Source: Chloroflexota bacterium
GTDB lineage: Bacteria > Chloroflexota > Anaerolineae > Aggregatilineales > Phototrophicaceae
Assembly (NCBI GenBank): GCA_026706445.1
Contig: JAPOYT010000270.1
Coordinates: 7,369-43,812, forward strand
Direction of reading: 5' to 3'
Length of the DNA: 36,444 nucleotides
The position numbers and the translations under genes were made by a program. The first letter of the stretch is position 1, and each line of letters opens with the position of its first letter. Of the stretch, positions 1-8,051 are shown piece by piece. The notes beneath the pieces are model-generated. The model was given only the letters and a program-made list of their open reading frames with translations, did no database searches and was not told the DNA's origin.

Positions 1-1293
1 GAAGGTCCAGTTGCCCTGGTTCTCCCGCCATTCATCCAGCATGGCGTTCCATTCGGCTGTCTTGATCGGGGCGTCGATGCCAATCTCGGTCAAGTACTGC
101 TGGTAAATCTCGTTGAACAATCCCCAAAGGGCGAAATCGGCCGAGATGATGTTGACGACCAGCTTCTCCCGCCCGTCGACGCATTCCTTGAATTCGGGCG
201 GGGATTCTTCGTTCATGTCGCATTCACGATAGCGGAAGCCATCATCGGCGAGCAGCCAGCCCGCTTCGTCCAAAATCTCTCCCGCCCGCTCCGGATCGTA
301 GGGCGCCACTTCTGGCAGATCATCAGTCCAATAGGGCGAATTTGGCGAAACACCGCCGCGCGAGCGCTGCGGCAAGCCGAAGAGAATCTCTTCGATGATC
401 GCATCGAAATCGATCGCGTGCGCCAGCGCCTTGCGCAAAGACAATTCAGTCATCGGATAGCGCGATGTATTGACGCTGATCATGGTTACGCCCGGTCCCA
501 CCGGCGTGTTCACGACGAATTTGCCTTCATTCTGCAAGCGCACCGCGTCTTCCGGCTCAATGCCATCGACATAGTGAACATTTTCCGATTCCACCTCGAT
601 CAAGCGCACCGTGGTATCGCCATGAATGCGAATGGTCAAGCCGTCAAGCAAGGGCGCGCCCTGCCAGTAATTCGGGTTGGCGACGTATTGAATCTCGCTC
701 TGCGGCTCATGCGACTTGAACATGAAAGCGCCGGTGCCAACCGGATTCTCGTGGAAGGTCGAGCCGTCATCGCCCCAAGCCGTCGGGCTGATCTGATAGG
801 CATCGGTGCCCACCGCTGCGACATAGATGAAGTCGCCGTTGGGTTTGTCGATCCAAATCTTGACCGTGTGGTCATCAACAGCTTCCATCCGTTGTATTTT
901 GCTCAAGCGCACATGACCGCGCGCATCGGGATCATCAAGTTGGCGTTGATAATTGAAGATTACCGCATCGGCGTTCCAAGGCGTGCCATCGTGGAACATC
1001 ACGTCATCGCGCAAGTGGAATGTGTATTCCAAGCCATCCTCGGAGATTTCCCAGTCGGTGGCCAGGAATGGCATCAGATTGTCGTTGTCATCCACCGTCA
1101 GCAGCGTGTCATAGAGCGGCCGCACGTTACGAATGCTGGGCCAGGTGGTTCTGGTCTGATCCCAGGCAATCACATCGGCCGACTGCATCATGATCAAGGT
1201 GCCGCCCTCATTCGCCTCCTGTGCCGCGCCCGGAATGGCCAGCGCCAGCAGGGCAAGCGTTAGTACCGCTATGGTCAGTATCTTCTTCGACAT
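1..1293 (-). CDS. ABC transporter solute-binding protein, family 5 (3' end missing)
   Basis: Open from an ATG at 1293 to the left edge without a stop (431 codons present), so the C-terminus lies outside the window. The N-terminus MSKKILTIAVL...PGAAQEAN is a Sec signal peptide with an A-x-A type cleavage site and no lipobox cysteine. The mature part reads as SBP_bac_5: an early GGTLIM strand, a Y-DTLL segment, then WEISEDGLEYTFHLRDD and FHDGTPWNADAV, hallmarks of DppA/OppA-type receptors. A good ribosome site (AAGGAG) precedes the start. The N-terminus resembles the second receptor at 17415-19412 (MSKKLLLI), so they are paralogous systems. In Chloroflexota this receptor type often carries oligosaccharides as well as peptides; the substrate cannot be read here. 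The permeases would be expected beyond the left edge. Confidence 0.9.
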   Translation of the reverse strand, partial: MSKKILTIAVLTLALLALAIPGAAQEANEGGTLIMMQSADVIAWDQTRTTWPSIRNVRPLYDTLLTVDDNDNLMPFLATDWEISEDGLEYTFHLRDDVMFHDGTPWNADAVIFNYQRQLDDPDARGHVRLSKIQRMEAVDDHTVKIWIDKPNGDFIYVAAVGTDAYQISPTAWGDDGSTFHENPVGTGAFMFKSHEPQSEIQYVANPNYWQGAPLLDGLTIRIHGDTTVRLIEVESENVHYVDGIEPEDAVRLQNEGKFVVNTPVGPGVTMISVNTSRYPMTELSLRKALAHAIDFDAIIEEILFGLPQRSRGGVSPNSPYWTDDLPEVAPYDPERAGEILDEAGWLLADDGFRYRECDMNEESPPEFKECVDGREKLVVNIISADFALWGLFNEIYQQYLTEIGIDAPIKTAEWNAMLDEWRENQGNWTF

Positions 1294-1594
1294 TGTTCTC
1301 TCCTTCTTACAAAAACTTGAGGTTTCTTTTCGTACGTTGACTGACAGATATTCCGCTGCACCTCCTTTTACCCGTTGTAACTCAGATGCGATGAATTCGA
1401 GCGCATCAGCAAGCGATCGCTGCGACGCTCTTCCATTACGCCAACGGTAACCCATCTATGCCACTAGAATAACAAAAGCGCCTCGGTTTGCCAAAAACTG
1501 CGCGATACCGTTGAAGTCCTGCCAGCCGACCAGCGTTCGCGTGCAAAAAGGAAGCCGTATCTAGAAGCCGACCCCACATGTCGCTGTTCTCACA
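1294..1594. other. Leader/intergenic region upstream of the binding-protein gene
   Basis: About 300 nt with no convincing gene. On the minus strand it holds a candidate promoter (1466-1494) and a strong Shine-Dalgarno-like AAGGAGGTG near 1362-1370 with no nearby ATG. A possible 22-codon reading frame (ATG at 1436, TAA at 1368-1370) lies between them, without a ribosome site of its own. The small frame may be chance. Confidence 0.4.
1466..1494 (-). promoter_or_regulatory. Candidate sigma-70-type promoter of the first binding-protein gene
   Basis: On the minus strand: TTGGCA (1489-1494), a 17-nt spacer, then TATTCT (1466-1471). It lies about 170 nt upstream of the ATG at 1293, giving a long 5' leader. 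Spacing is ideal and both hexamers are near consensus, but a single-sequence match like this can be chance. Confidence 0.35.
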
Positions 1595-2683
1595 CTACCA
1601 CCAGCCGGGCGCGCCCCGTTTCCGCGCTTCTACCTGCGCCCGCAGCCGCGCCATCAGATCCACGCCCATCTGCCGGAACAGGTCAATCATATCGATCGGC
1701 ACCCAGTTTTCGATCAGGGTTTCGCCCTCGCGCTTCCACCAATCGAAATCGCGCAGCGTCATGAGCTTGCCGCTGGCGGGGACGCCGGCGTATGTGCCGT
1801 TGTGATGCGAGTAAGCCGTATCCCAGATGCCGCCGGCGCAGTAGGCCCCCTCGCCGATGCGCCCCATGCGCCGACCGCTGCCAGCGCGGGAGATATTGCG
1901 GTCGCCGAAGCCCTCCAGCCAGGGACGCTGATGGAAGTCTTCGTATTCTTCTTTGCTGAAGCAGGCGCCGATGCCGCTGGGTCCATACCACTTCATATCC
2001 GGATGCCAGTATTTGTCCTGCTCCATGGAGCGCAAGTCGCCGCCATCGCGGCCCCGCAGATATCGACGCATGCCCTGCCCCATCGCCTGTACCAACTGCA
2101 CGCTCTTGCGTGATTCCATTCTGTCCTGCTCGGTCAGCATCAAGCCGTCTTTGGCGTGCGGTCCGGGTATCTTCCCGCCTTCCGCGCCCGGCGCCGGCGG
2201 CAGCGCTTGAAAGCCGGCCGCTCGCATCACCGCCAGTATGTCTAGCTGCAAATAAGCTTCGGCGATTTTGCCTTGGCGCATGACGTAGAATACGCCAAAC
2301 CAGATATTCGTCTTCCGGCCCGTGGCGGGTATGCCGAGCCAATCTCGCTCGAAACTGCCGGTCAGATAACCGCAGCCGCTGACCCACTGCTCGCCGCCGA
2401 CCGTGGCGTACAGGTCGGAGCTTTCGTCGATGCCGCCCATAAAGACGTAAGGCTCGCGCTTTAGATCGGGAAAGGAGTGAAACAGGGGCGTCCAGAATCC
2501 CGTAATCGCGTTTTCCGCGCCCAGCAATTGATCAATGGGCGCCGAGACATTCCAATCGACGTCATCGTGGACGGCGGCTTGCACCGTTTGCGGGATGTTC
2601 TCGCCGCCGGCGTGATTCAGCTTCTGCCAGAAATCCCAGACGGCTTCTTTGTTCTGTTGATTCAACGCTGCGGTCTTCATCAT
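1595..2683 (-). CDS. Double SnoaL-like (NTF2-fold) protein
   Basis: 362 aa from ATG at 2683. The open frame extends further upstream into the dehydratase gene, but the ATG just after that gene's stop is the natural start. Two SnoaL/ester-cyclase-like domains lie in tandem, about residues 10-150 and 190-345. Each ends with the same layout: a G.PA.G strand (GIPATGRKTNIW and GVPASGKLMTLR), a W/F-rich strand, then a strand leading into DI/DM...MR/FRQMG. SnoaL-like proteins are small-molecule cyclases, isomerases or lyases, or binding proteins; the substrate cannot be read. It starts 7 nt after the stop of the D-xylonate dehydratase gene, so the two are very likely co-translated, and a role in processing a sugar-acid product is an inference. 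Confidence 0.8.
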   Translation of the reverse strand: MMKTAALNQQNKEAVWDFWQKLNHAGGENIPQTVQAAVHDDVDWNVSAPIDQLLGAENAITGFWTPLFHSFPDLKREPYVFMGGIDESSDLYATVGGEQWVSGCGYLTGSFERDWLGIPATGRKTNIWFGVFYVMRQGKIAEAYLQLDILAVMRAAGFQALPPAPGAEGGKIPGPHAKDGLMLTEQDRMESRKSVQLVQAMGQGMRRYLRGRDGGDLRSMEQDKYWHPDMKWYGPSGIGACFSKEEYEDFHQRPWLEGFGDRNISRAGSGRRMGRIGEGAYCAGGIWDTAYSHHNGTYAGVPASGKLMTLRDFDWWKREGETLIENWVPIDMIDLFRQMGVDLMARLRAQVEARKRGAPGWW

Positions 2684-2690
2684 TCGTCCA

Positions 2691-4682
2691 TTACGATTCT
2701 GTCGCCGTTTCTTTATCCCTGACCGCTTGCAAACCCGCCTCCAGCGCTTCGCTGATCTTGTCCACATCGTAGACGCTGCCCGCCCAGACGCCGCCGCTCG
2801 CCGCTTGCAGCGCCGCCCACAAACGGGTATCGGCCGGCAGATCGGGATGCGGCTGCAGGTCAGGATGCGGCCTCCGCGAATCAAGCAACGCCTGCGACTC
2901 GTCAGCCGTGAGCTCACGGGCCGCTGTGCCGACCAAATCCACCGAGCCGCTAAGGGCGTCGCGGTCGATCTCGATGGCGATCAGGTCGCCATCGCGCAGC
3001 TTGCCGATGGGTCCGCCAGCCAGCGCCTCCGGTCCGACGTGGCCGATGCAGGCGCCGGTGGAAACGCCGGAGAAGCGCGCGTCGGTGATAATCGCCACTT
3101 GTTTGCCCCAGGGGATGAATTTCAAAGCCGAGGTCAGTTGATAGGTCTCTTCCATGCCGGTGCCCATCGGTCCGATGCCGGTCAAGACCAGCACATCGCC
3201 CGCTTTGACCGCTTCGCCCTCCAAGCCCTTCAGCGCCCGAATCGCCGCGCGTTCCGAGGTGAACACCCGCGCTGGTCCGCGATGCCGATAGACCTTGTCG
3301 GCGTCAATCACCGACGGGTCAATGGCGGTCGCCTTGATGACCGAGCCCTGCGGCGCGATATTGCCCCGCGGGAAGACCACGGTGCTGGTCAGTCCGCGCG
3401 CCTTCGCCTGGTCGGGCGACATGATGACGTCATTCGGGTCGATGCCATCATTTTCTCGCAGTCGCTCGCGCGCGAATCGCCGCCGATCGCTGCCCTCCCA
3501 CCAATCCAGGACCGCATCCAGCTTGTCGCCGGTGACCGTCAGCGCATCGGTGTTCAGCAGCCCTGCGCTTCGCAGATGACACATGACTTCGGGTACGCCG
3601 CCAGCCATATAGACCTGCACGGTCGGATGATTGCGCGGTCCGTTGGGCAGGGCATCGACGAGACGCGCCGTGCTGCGGTTGACGCGAATCCAGTCATCAA
3701 CCGTCGGCGGCTTCAGCCCGGCCGCGTGGGCGATGGCGGGAATATGCAGCAGCAGATTGGTCGAACCGCCAAACGCCGAATGCGCCAGCATGGCGTTCTC
3801 CATTGCCGCCGGCGTCAGAATATCGGCGAGCGTCGTGCCGGCGGTCTTCATATTGAGCAGCGCCAGCGCCGAGCGCCTGGCATTGTCCAGCCAGACGGCT
3901 TCGCCCGATGGCGCGAGCGCGCAATGCGGCAAGCTCATCCCCAGCGCTTCCGCCACTACTTGCGAGGTCGCCGCCGTGCCCAAGAACTGGCAGCCGCCAC
4001 CCGATGAGCCACAAGCCTTGCAGCCCATCTCGGCCGCGTAATCCAGCGTGATCATGCCGTGAGCGAAGCGCGCGCCGATCGTCTGCACGGCGCCGGCGTC
4101 TTCCGCGCCTTCCGCCGGCAAGGTCACACCGCCGGGCACAATGATGCCGGGCAGATCGCCGCTGCCAGCCAGCGCGATCATGGCGGCCGGCAGCCCCTTG
4201 TCGCAGGTGGCCACGCCCATGACGCCATCGCGGGTGGGCAAAGAACGGATCATGCGCCGCATCACGATGGCCGCGTCATTGCGATACGCCAGGCTATCCA
4301 TCATGCCGGTCGTGCCTTGCGAGCGCCCATCGCAGGGATCGGAACAGTAGATGGCGAAAGGAATCGCGTCTTGCGCGCGGATCGTCTCAGCCGCTTCCCT
4401 CACCAGCAGGCTGATCTCCCAATGCCCGGTGTGATAACCAAGCGCCAAGGGACTGCCGTCTTCGGCGCGCAAACCGCCTTTGGTGCTGACGATCACATAC
4501 TGCTCGCGATTGACCTCTTCCGGATGCCAGCCCATCGCCACGTTCTGTGTCATGGCGAATAGATTGCCGCTCGCTTCGTTGAGCAGCATGTCTTCATCAA
4601 ATGGCAGCTTGCCTTCCCGGCCCTGCCCGCGCGTTCGCGTCGATGGCAGCAGCTCCGCCCCGCCGTAGATTTCACTTTGCAT
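2691..4682 (-). CDS. yjhG: D-xylonate dehydratase, YjhG/YagF family (IlvD/Edd superfamily)
   Basis: 663 aa from the ATG at 4682, chosen over an in-frame start at 4715 because CAGGAG lies 8 nt upstream and the length then matches YjhG (about 655 aa). IlvD/Edd hallmarks are present: [32 protein letters not shown], and the YjhG-typical [20 protein letters not shown], with cysteines expected to ligate an Fe-S cluster. The C-terminal part has [21 protein letters not shown], the swapped-domain active-site region of the superfamily. The family converts D-xylonate to 2-keto-3-deoxy-D-xylonate in non-phosphorylative pentose catabolism. First gene of a two-gene minus-strand unit with the SnoaL-like gene; the SDR at 4985 diverges from it. 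Other aldonates are possible substrates. Confidence 0.9.
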   Translation of the reverse strand: MQSEIYGGAELLPSTRTRGQGREGKLPFDEDMLLNEASGNLFAMTQNVAMGWHPEEVNREQYVIVSTKGGLRAEDGSPLALGYHTGHWEISLLVREAAETIRAQDAIPFAIYCSDPCDGRSQGTTGMMDSLAYRNDAAIVMRRMIRSLPTRDGVMGVATCDKGLPAAMIALAGSGDLPGIIVPGGVTLPAEGAEDAGAVQTIGARFAHGMITLDYAAEMGCKACGSSGGGCQFLGTAATSQVVAEALGMSLPHCALAPSGEAVWLDNARRSALALLNMKTAGTTLADILTPAAMENAMLAHSAFGGSTNLLLHIPAIAHAAGLKPPTVDDWIRVNRSTARLVDALPNGPRNHPTVQVYMAGGVPEVMCHLRSAGLLNTDALTVTGDKLDAVLDWWEGSDRRRFARERLRENDGIDPNDVIMSPDQAKARGLTSTVVFPRGNIAPQGSVIKATAIDPSVIDADKVYRHRGPARVFTSERAAIRALKGLEGEAVKAGDVLVLTGIGPMGTGMEETYQLTSALKFIPWGKQVAIITDARFSGVSTGACIGHVGPEALAGGPIGKLRDGDLIAIEIDRDALSGSVDLVGTAARELTADESQALLDSRRPHPDLQPHPDLPADTRLWAALQAASGGVWAGSVYDVDKISEALEAGLQAVRDKETATES

Positions 4683-4717
4683 ATTGCCAACTCCTGAACC
4701 AGATTTCGAATTCATTC

Positions 4718-4946
4718 ACCACCGAGTACACCGAGGGTCAAGAGGATACCGAGTATATTCTCTCATATCAGGCGCGCAACTGGTTCCCAGCAAACGGCGT
4801 ACAAGAATCCTATAAGGAAGACACTACCAAAACGATCACACGTTGTACGGGCGAGCGGCGGTCAGTGTCTACGCGACCCGTCGGCTCGCCCCTACGGATC
4901 TGAACAGCAATGATGATTCCTATGTGTGCTCAATGTACTCGGTGGT
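4718..4946. repeat. Inverted-repeat-bounded 229-bp intergenic element
   Basis: A perfect 13-bp inverted repeat, ACCACCGAGTACA at 4718-4730 and its complement at 4934-4946, bounds most of the gap between the divergent dehydratase and SDR genes. The left arm continues with further CACCGAG-like units (about 4730-4755). A copy of the dispersed palindrome (4848-4895) is nested inside. No transposase frame is present and no target-site duplication is visible, so it could be a MITE relic or simply two copies of a short intergenic motif in opposite orientation. Confidence 0.45.
4848..4895. repeat. Dispersed GC-rich palindromic repeat, copy 1
   Basis: 48 bp. The outer arms (CGGGCGAGC...GCTCGCCCCTAC) are inverted, around a core containing TCAGTGTCTACGCGACCC. 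It differs from the copy at 20737-20784 at only 3 positions. It resembles REP-type intergenic palindromes; no coding sequence. Confidence 0.8.
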
Positions 4947-4984
4947 AAAAATAGTTTGACTAGACGCAATCGAATGAGTGGATT

Positions 4985-5785
4985 ATGACACAGAAGCGAT
5001 TCGCAAACCAAACGATCATTGTCACCGGCGCAGGCGAAGGCATTGGCTACGAGGTGGCGCGCCAGTTTTCCGCTGAAGGCGCATCCATGCTCTTGAACGA
5101 CATCCTGCCCGAGCGCGCCAAGGCCGCGGCCAAGGCGATCGTCGGCGAGACGGGCGCAAATTGCGTCGCCGCGCCAGGCGATGTCGCCGATGTCGAGACG
5201 GTGCGCGGGCTGGTGGAGCAAGCCGTGGACAGCTTCGGCGGTCTGGATGTCTGCGTCTGCAATGCCGGCTTGACTTCTTGGGGAGACTTCTTCGCATACA
5301 AGCCGGCTGATTTCGAGCGCGTGGTCAGCGTCAACCTGCGCGGCAGTTATTTTCTGGCGCAGGCGGCTGCCCGTCAGTTTCGCGCGACTGGCGGCGGCGG
5401 GCGCATCGTGCTGATGTCGTCGGTCACCGGGCATCGCGCAGTGCCCTACCTCAGCGCCTATGGCATGACCAAGGCGGCGCTGGAAATGCTCGCGCGCAAC
5501 CTCGTGCTTGAGCTTAGCCCGCACGGCATCACGATCAATTGCGTCGCGCCCGGGGCGGTCATCACGCCGCGCAACCTCAACGATGATCCGGATTATGAAG
5601 CGCGCTGGGGGAATCTGATTCCCGTTGGCAAGGCGATTCAGTCCGAGGATATCGCCAACGCGGTACTTTTCTTGGCTTCACCCGAGTCGGAGAAAATCAC
5701 GGGACAAGCGATCGTGGTTGATGGCGGCTGGACCAGCGCGAGTCCGATTCCGGATATGGACTATGGCGCGGATTACGAAAACTGA
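4985..5785 (+). CDS. Short-chain dehydrogenase/reductase (classical SDR)
   Basis: 266 aa, the normal length for a classical SDR. The NAD(P) glycine motif TGAGEGIG is at 14-21 and NAG at 93-95. The catalytic set is S146, Y159 and K163 (YGMTK), with N117 in the VNLRG segment. The family's C-terminal ITGQAIVVDGGW is intact. An acidic residue at the end of beta-2 (LLND, D39) suggests NAD preference, which is an inference. It diverges from the D-xylonate dehydratase gene, so a role in sugar or aldonate oxidation fits, but the substrate cannot be read. The ribosome site is weak. The gene ends 44 nt before the start of the methyltransferase gene. Confidence 0.9.
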   Translation: MTQKRFANQTIIVTGAGEGIGYEVARQFSAEGASMLLNDILPERAKAAAKAIVGETGANCVAAPGDVADVETVRGLVEQAVDSFGGLDVCVCNAGLTSWGDFFAYKPADFERVVSVNLRGSYFLAQAAARQFRATGGGGRIVLMSSVTGHRAVPYLSAYGMTKAALEMLARNLVLELSPHGITINCVAPGAVITPRNLNDDPDYEARWGNLIPVGKAIQSEDIANAVLFLASPESEKITGQAIVVDGGWTSASPIPDMDYGADYEN

Positions 5786-5829
5786 TGCCAGGGTCATGTA
5801 GAATAATGTCAGATCAAGGAGATTGGGCG

Positions 5830-6804
5830 ATGACGAAAAGATCGTCAAGAAATAAGACCATCACTGTCACCGAATCTGAGAGTCAACTTCTGGAAAATAG
5901 ACTGCTCACTGTACATTCTCGGTTGGACGAGATGGACGTGATAGACAAAACGATCTTGGGTGATGCGCTCGAAGTCATTGACTACCTTCCCATAGGCTTT
6001 GCGGACATGCTATTTGTTGATCCGCCATATAACATGAGCAAAGTCTTCGGCAAGTCATCTTTCAAGAGAATGGCAAGCGGTGATTACGAAAGGTGGGTAC
6101 GTTCTTGGTTCAGCAAGATTCTCTCAAGGCTTAAGCCTAATGCATCAATATATGTATGCGGTGATTGGCGCTCTTCGTCGCCTCTGTTCAGAGTTCTGTC
6201 CAATTATGTCACTGTGCGTAATAGAATCACATGGGAAAGGGAAAAAGGACGCGGCGCAAAGGCGAATTGGAAAAATGCTTCAGAAGATATTTGGTTTGCG
6301 ACAGTGAGTGATGAGTATTGCTTTAATGTGGAAGCTGTGAAACTGAAAAAGAAGGTGATTGCTCCCTATCGGCATGACAACGGCCAGCCCAAGGACTGGT
6401 CGGAAGAGTCCAATGGAAACTTCCGGCTTACACATCCGTCTAATCTCTGGACAGACCTGACTGTGCCTTTCTGGTCGATGGCCGAAAACACCGGGCATCC
6501 GACGCAGAAACCGGAAAAGCTGGTCGCCAAGATTATTCTCGCAAGCTCAAAACCCGGTGACGTTATACTTGATCCTTTTTTGGGTTCTGGCACGACATCG
6601 ACGGTCGCAAAGAAATTAGGAAGACATTACGTTGGGATTGAAATCGACAGGCGCTACGCATGTCTGGCTGAGAAAAGGATAGAGATTGCTGAATACGACA
6701 AACGAATCCAAGGATATGACGATGGAGTTTTCTGGGAGAGAAATTTTAGCCCAGAGGCAGACAAGAAGATTGAGAGGAAACCGCAACGAAGGCAGCTTCT
6801 ATGA
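5830..6804 (+). CDS. DNA methyltransferase, beta class (type II restriction-modification)
   Basis: 324 aa from the ATG at 5830, chosen because AAGGAG lies 8 nt upstream; in-frame upstream starts lack this. Motif IV DPPY is at 64-67, HPTQKP at 223-228, and motif I DPFLGSGTT at 248-256. The catalytic motif preceding the AdoMet motif marks the beta class of N6-adenine/N4-cytosine methyltransferases, and DPPY favours N6-adenine. The target site cannot be read. The stop overlaps the next gene's ATG (ATGA at 6801-6804), so the two are translationally coupled. Base composition and codon choice (many AGA, AGG, ATA and AAA codons) are clearly AT-richer than in flanking genes, a sign of horizontal acquisition. 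Confidence 0.93.
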   Translation: MTKRSSRNKTITVTESESQLLENRLLTVHSRLDEMDVIDKTILGDALEVIDYLPIGFADMLFVDPPYNMSKVFGKSSFKRMASGDYERWVRSWFSKILSRLKPNASIYVCGDWRSSSPLFRVLSNYVTVRNRITWEREKGRGAKANWKNASEDIWFATVSDEYCFNVEAVKLKKKVIAPYRHDNGQPKDWSEESNGNFRLTHPSNLWTDLTVPFWSMAENTGHPTQKPEKLVAKIILASSKPGDVILDPFLGSGTTSTVAKKLGRHYVGIEIDRRYACLAEKRIEIAEYDKRIQGYDDGVFWERNFSPEADKKIERKPQRRQLL

Positions 6805-7958
6805 ACAGAGCTGTGTTTGAGTTAATTGACTACATTAGGGCGCGTGACGGAATCGCAGACAAGGCAACTCTGTCAGAGCAGACGCAGCAGAATTTCGCAC
6901 TGATAAAGGATAGGTCGGTATACTATTCGTCGCATTATGCGATTCGCTTCAGTTCAACGCGTTCCAACAGTTTCTCGAATACAGTAGTAGCGCTTTCTAC
7001 TCTGCAGAAATATGATGAGTTGCCTTTCATTGTCTGTCAAGTTACTCCTACCAAGAATATCCTTTATCTGGCAAACACGACGTTCTTGCGAAAGATAAGC
7101 CACTCCTCTCAAGATCTCCGCGTTGACAATATCAAGGGCAGCATAAACGGTTCTGACATTGTGAAAGCCTTTAATGATTTGCCGAATAAACCAGAGTACT
7201 TTGAAGATCTCTTCAATATTCACGACTCGGTAGGTTTTAACGAGAACCTGCCTCGATTGGTAGAGGCGACGAACGACATTGTGCCTTCTGGGAGCAAGTT
7301 TTCCATCTCAGATATCTCGTTGGAAAAGATTCTAGACGCACCATTGCGAGCGGCTAAATTTGTCCAATCGCCGGAGTATGACCATTTGAAATCAGACTTG
7401 AACTCACGGGTGAGTCGGGTGACCGATGCGATATTGGTGGCCGGTCATATCGAGAATGTTAATGTTCGCGGCAGGGTTATTGAATATATGATCGCAGGCG
7501 AAAACGATGAGATTAGAAATCAGTTAATTGATGCCGTACTGCAGGGTCACAGGGAAAAACCCAGGTTCAGGACTACAAATGACCTTGGTGACTATACACG
7601 CGTGTTCGACCAATTTGAGACGGCAACAGACGTCAAAACCAAGATTATGTTGCTGAATTCTAATCCTAAAGCGTACAATATTGACAAGCTTCTTGAATAC
7701 TTATCGAAAGACAAATCGGTTTTCATGTTTTACTTTATCGGCATAGAGCCGGACAAAATTGTCAACCAGGTTTTAGTATCCATGTTTCAGACAGACTTGG
7801 TGAACTCAACTATCATTCTGAAACATTGGGCAGGCCGCAATTCAAGAGGAGTAACGCAGTTTCAAGGCTCTATGCTGAACAAGCTGATCTTGTCTCCAAA
7901 CAATCGTATCGGAATGCAAGCGAGCAGAGCCTTCTTGCAAAAATTGATCGCACTCTAA
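6801..7958 (+). CDS. Unrecognised protein coupled to the methyltransferase; candidate cognate restriction endonuclease
   Basis: 385 aa starting with the ATG that overlaps the methyltransferase stop. I do not recognise the family with certainty. A polar, Ser/Arg/Asn-rich stretch near residues 50-65 (RFSSTRSNSFSNTV) is followed by hydrophobic strands (ELPFIVCQVTP, NILYLANTTFLRK) and a basic segment (LRVDNIKGS). The second half is mostly helical and charged. No clear PD-(D/E)XK, HNH or GIY-YIG motif was seen by eye. Overlap with a solitary beta-class methyltransferase, a size typical of type II enzymes, and the shared AT-rich composition support a restriction endonuclease; the assignment rests on context. 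It could also be a specificity or accessory protein. Confidence 0.6.
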   Translation: MNRAVFELIDYIRARDGIADKATLSEQTQQNFALIKDRSVYYSSHYAIRFSSTRSNSFSNTVVALSTLQKYDELPFIVCQVTPTKNILYLANTTFLRKISHSSQDLRVDNIKGSINGSDIVKAFNDLPNKPEYFEDLFNIHDSVGFNENLPRLVEATNDIVPSGSKFSISDISLEKILDAPLRAAKFVQSPEYDHLKSDLNSRVSRVTDAILVAGHIENVNVRGRVIEYMIAGENDEIRNQLIDAVLQGHREKPRFRTTNDLGDYTRVFDQFETATDVKTKIMLLNSNPKAYNIDKLLEYLSKDKSVFMFYFIGIEPDKIVNQVLVSMFQTDLVNSTIILKHWAGRNSRGVTQFQGSMLNKLILSPNNRIGMQASRAFLQKLIAL

Positions 7959-8051
7959 TTGTTGAACAAATGTATCAAATTGATGCGATCTCCGCAGCTG
8001 TAACGCGTCGCTTGTCCCTTGACTCAAGCGTCCTTTTATTATGATGCGCCC

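Noticed and set aside
418-1263. 281-codon plus-strand open frame
   Set aside because: Antisense to the binding-protein gene; its product has no recognisable family and the opposite strand encodes a clear SBP_bac_5 protein with signal peptide and ribosome site.
1368-1436. Possible 22-codon leader peptide upstream of the binding-protein gene
   Set aside because: No ribosome site and no conserved pattern; kept only as a remark in the leader entry.
2727-4007. 426-codon plus-strand open frame
   Set aside because: Shadow of the D-xylonate dehydratase gene; long antisense frames are expected in GC-rich coding DNA.
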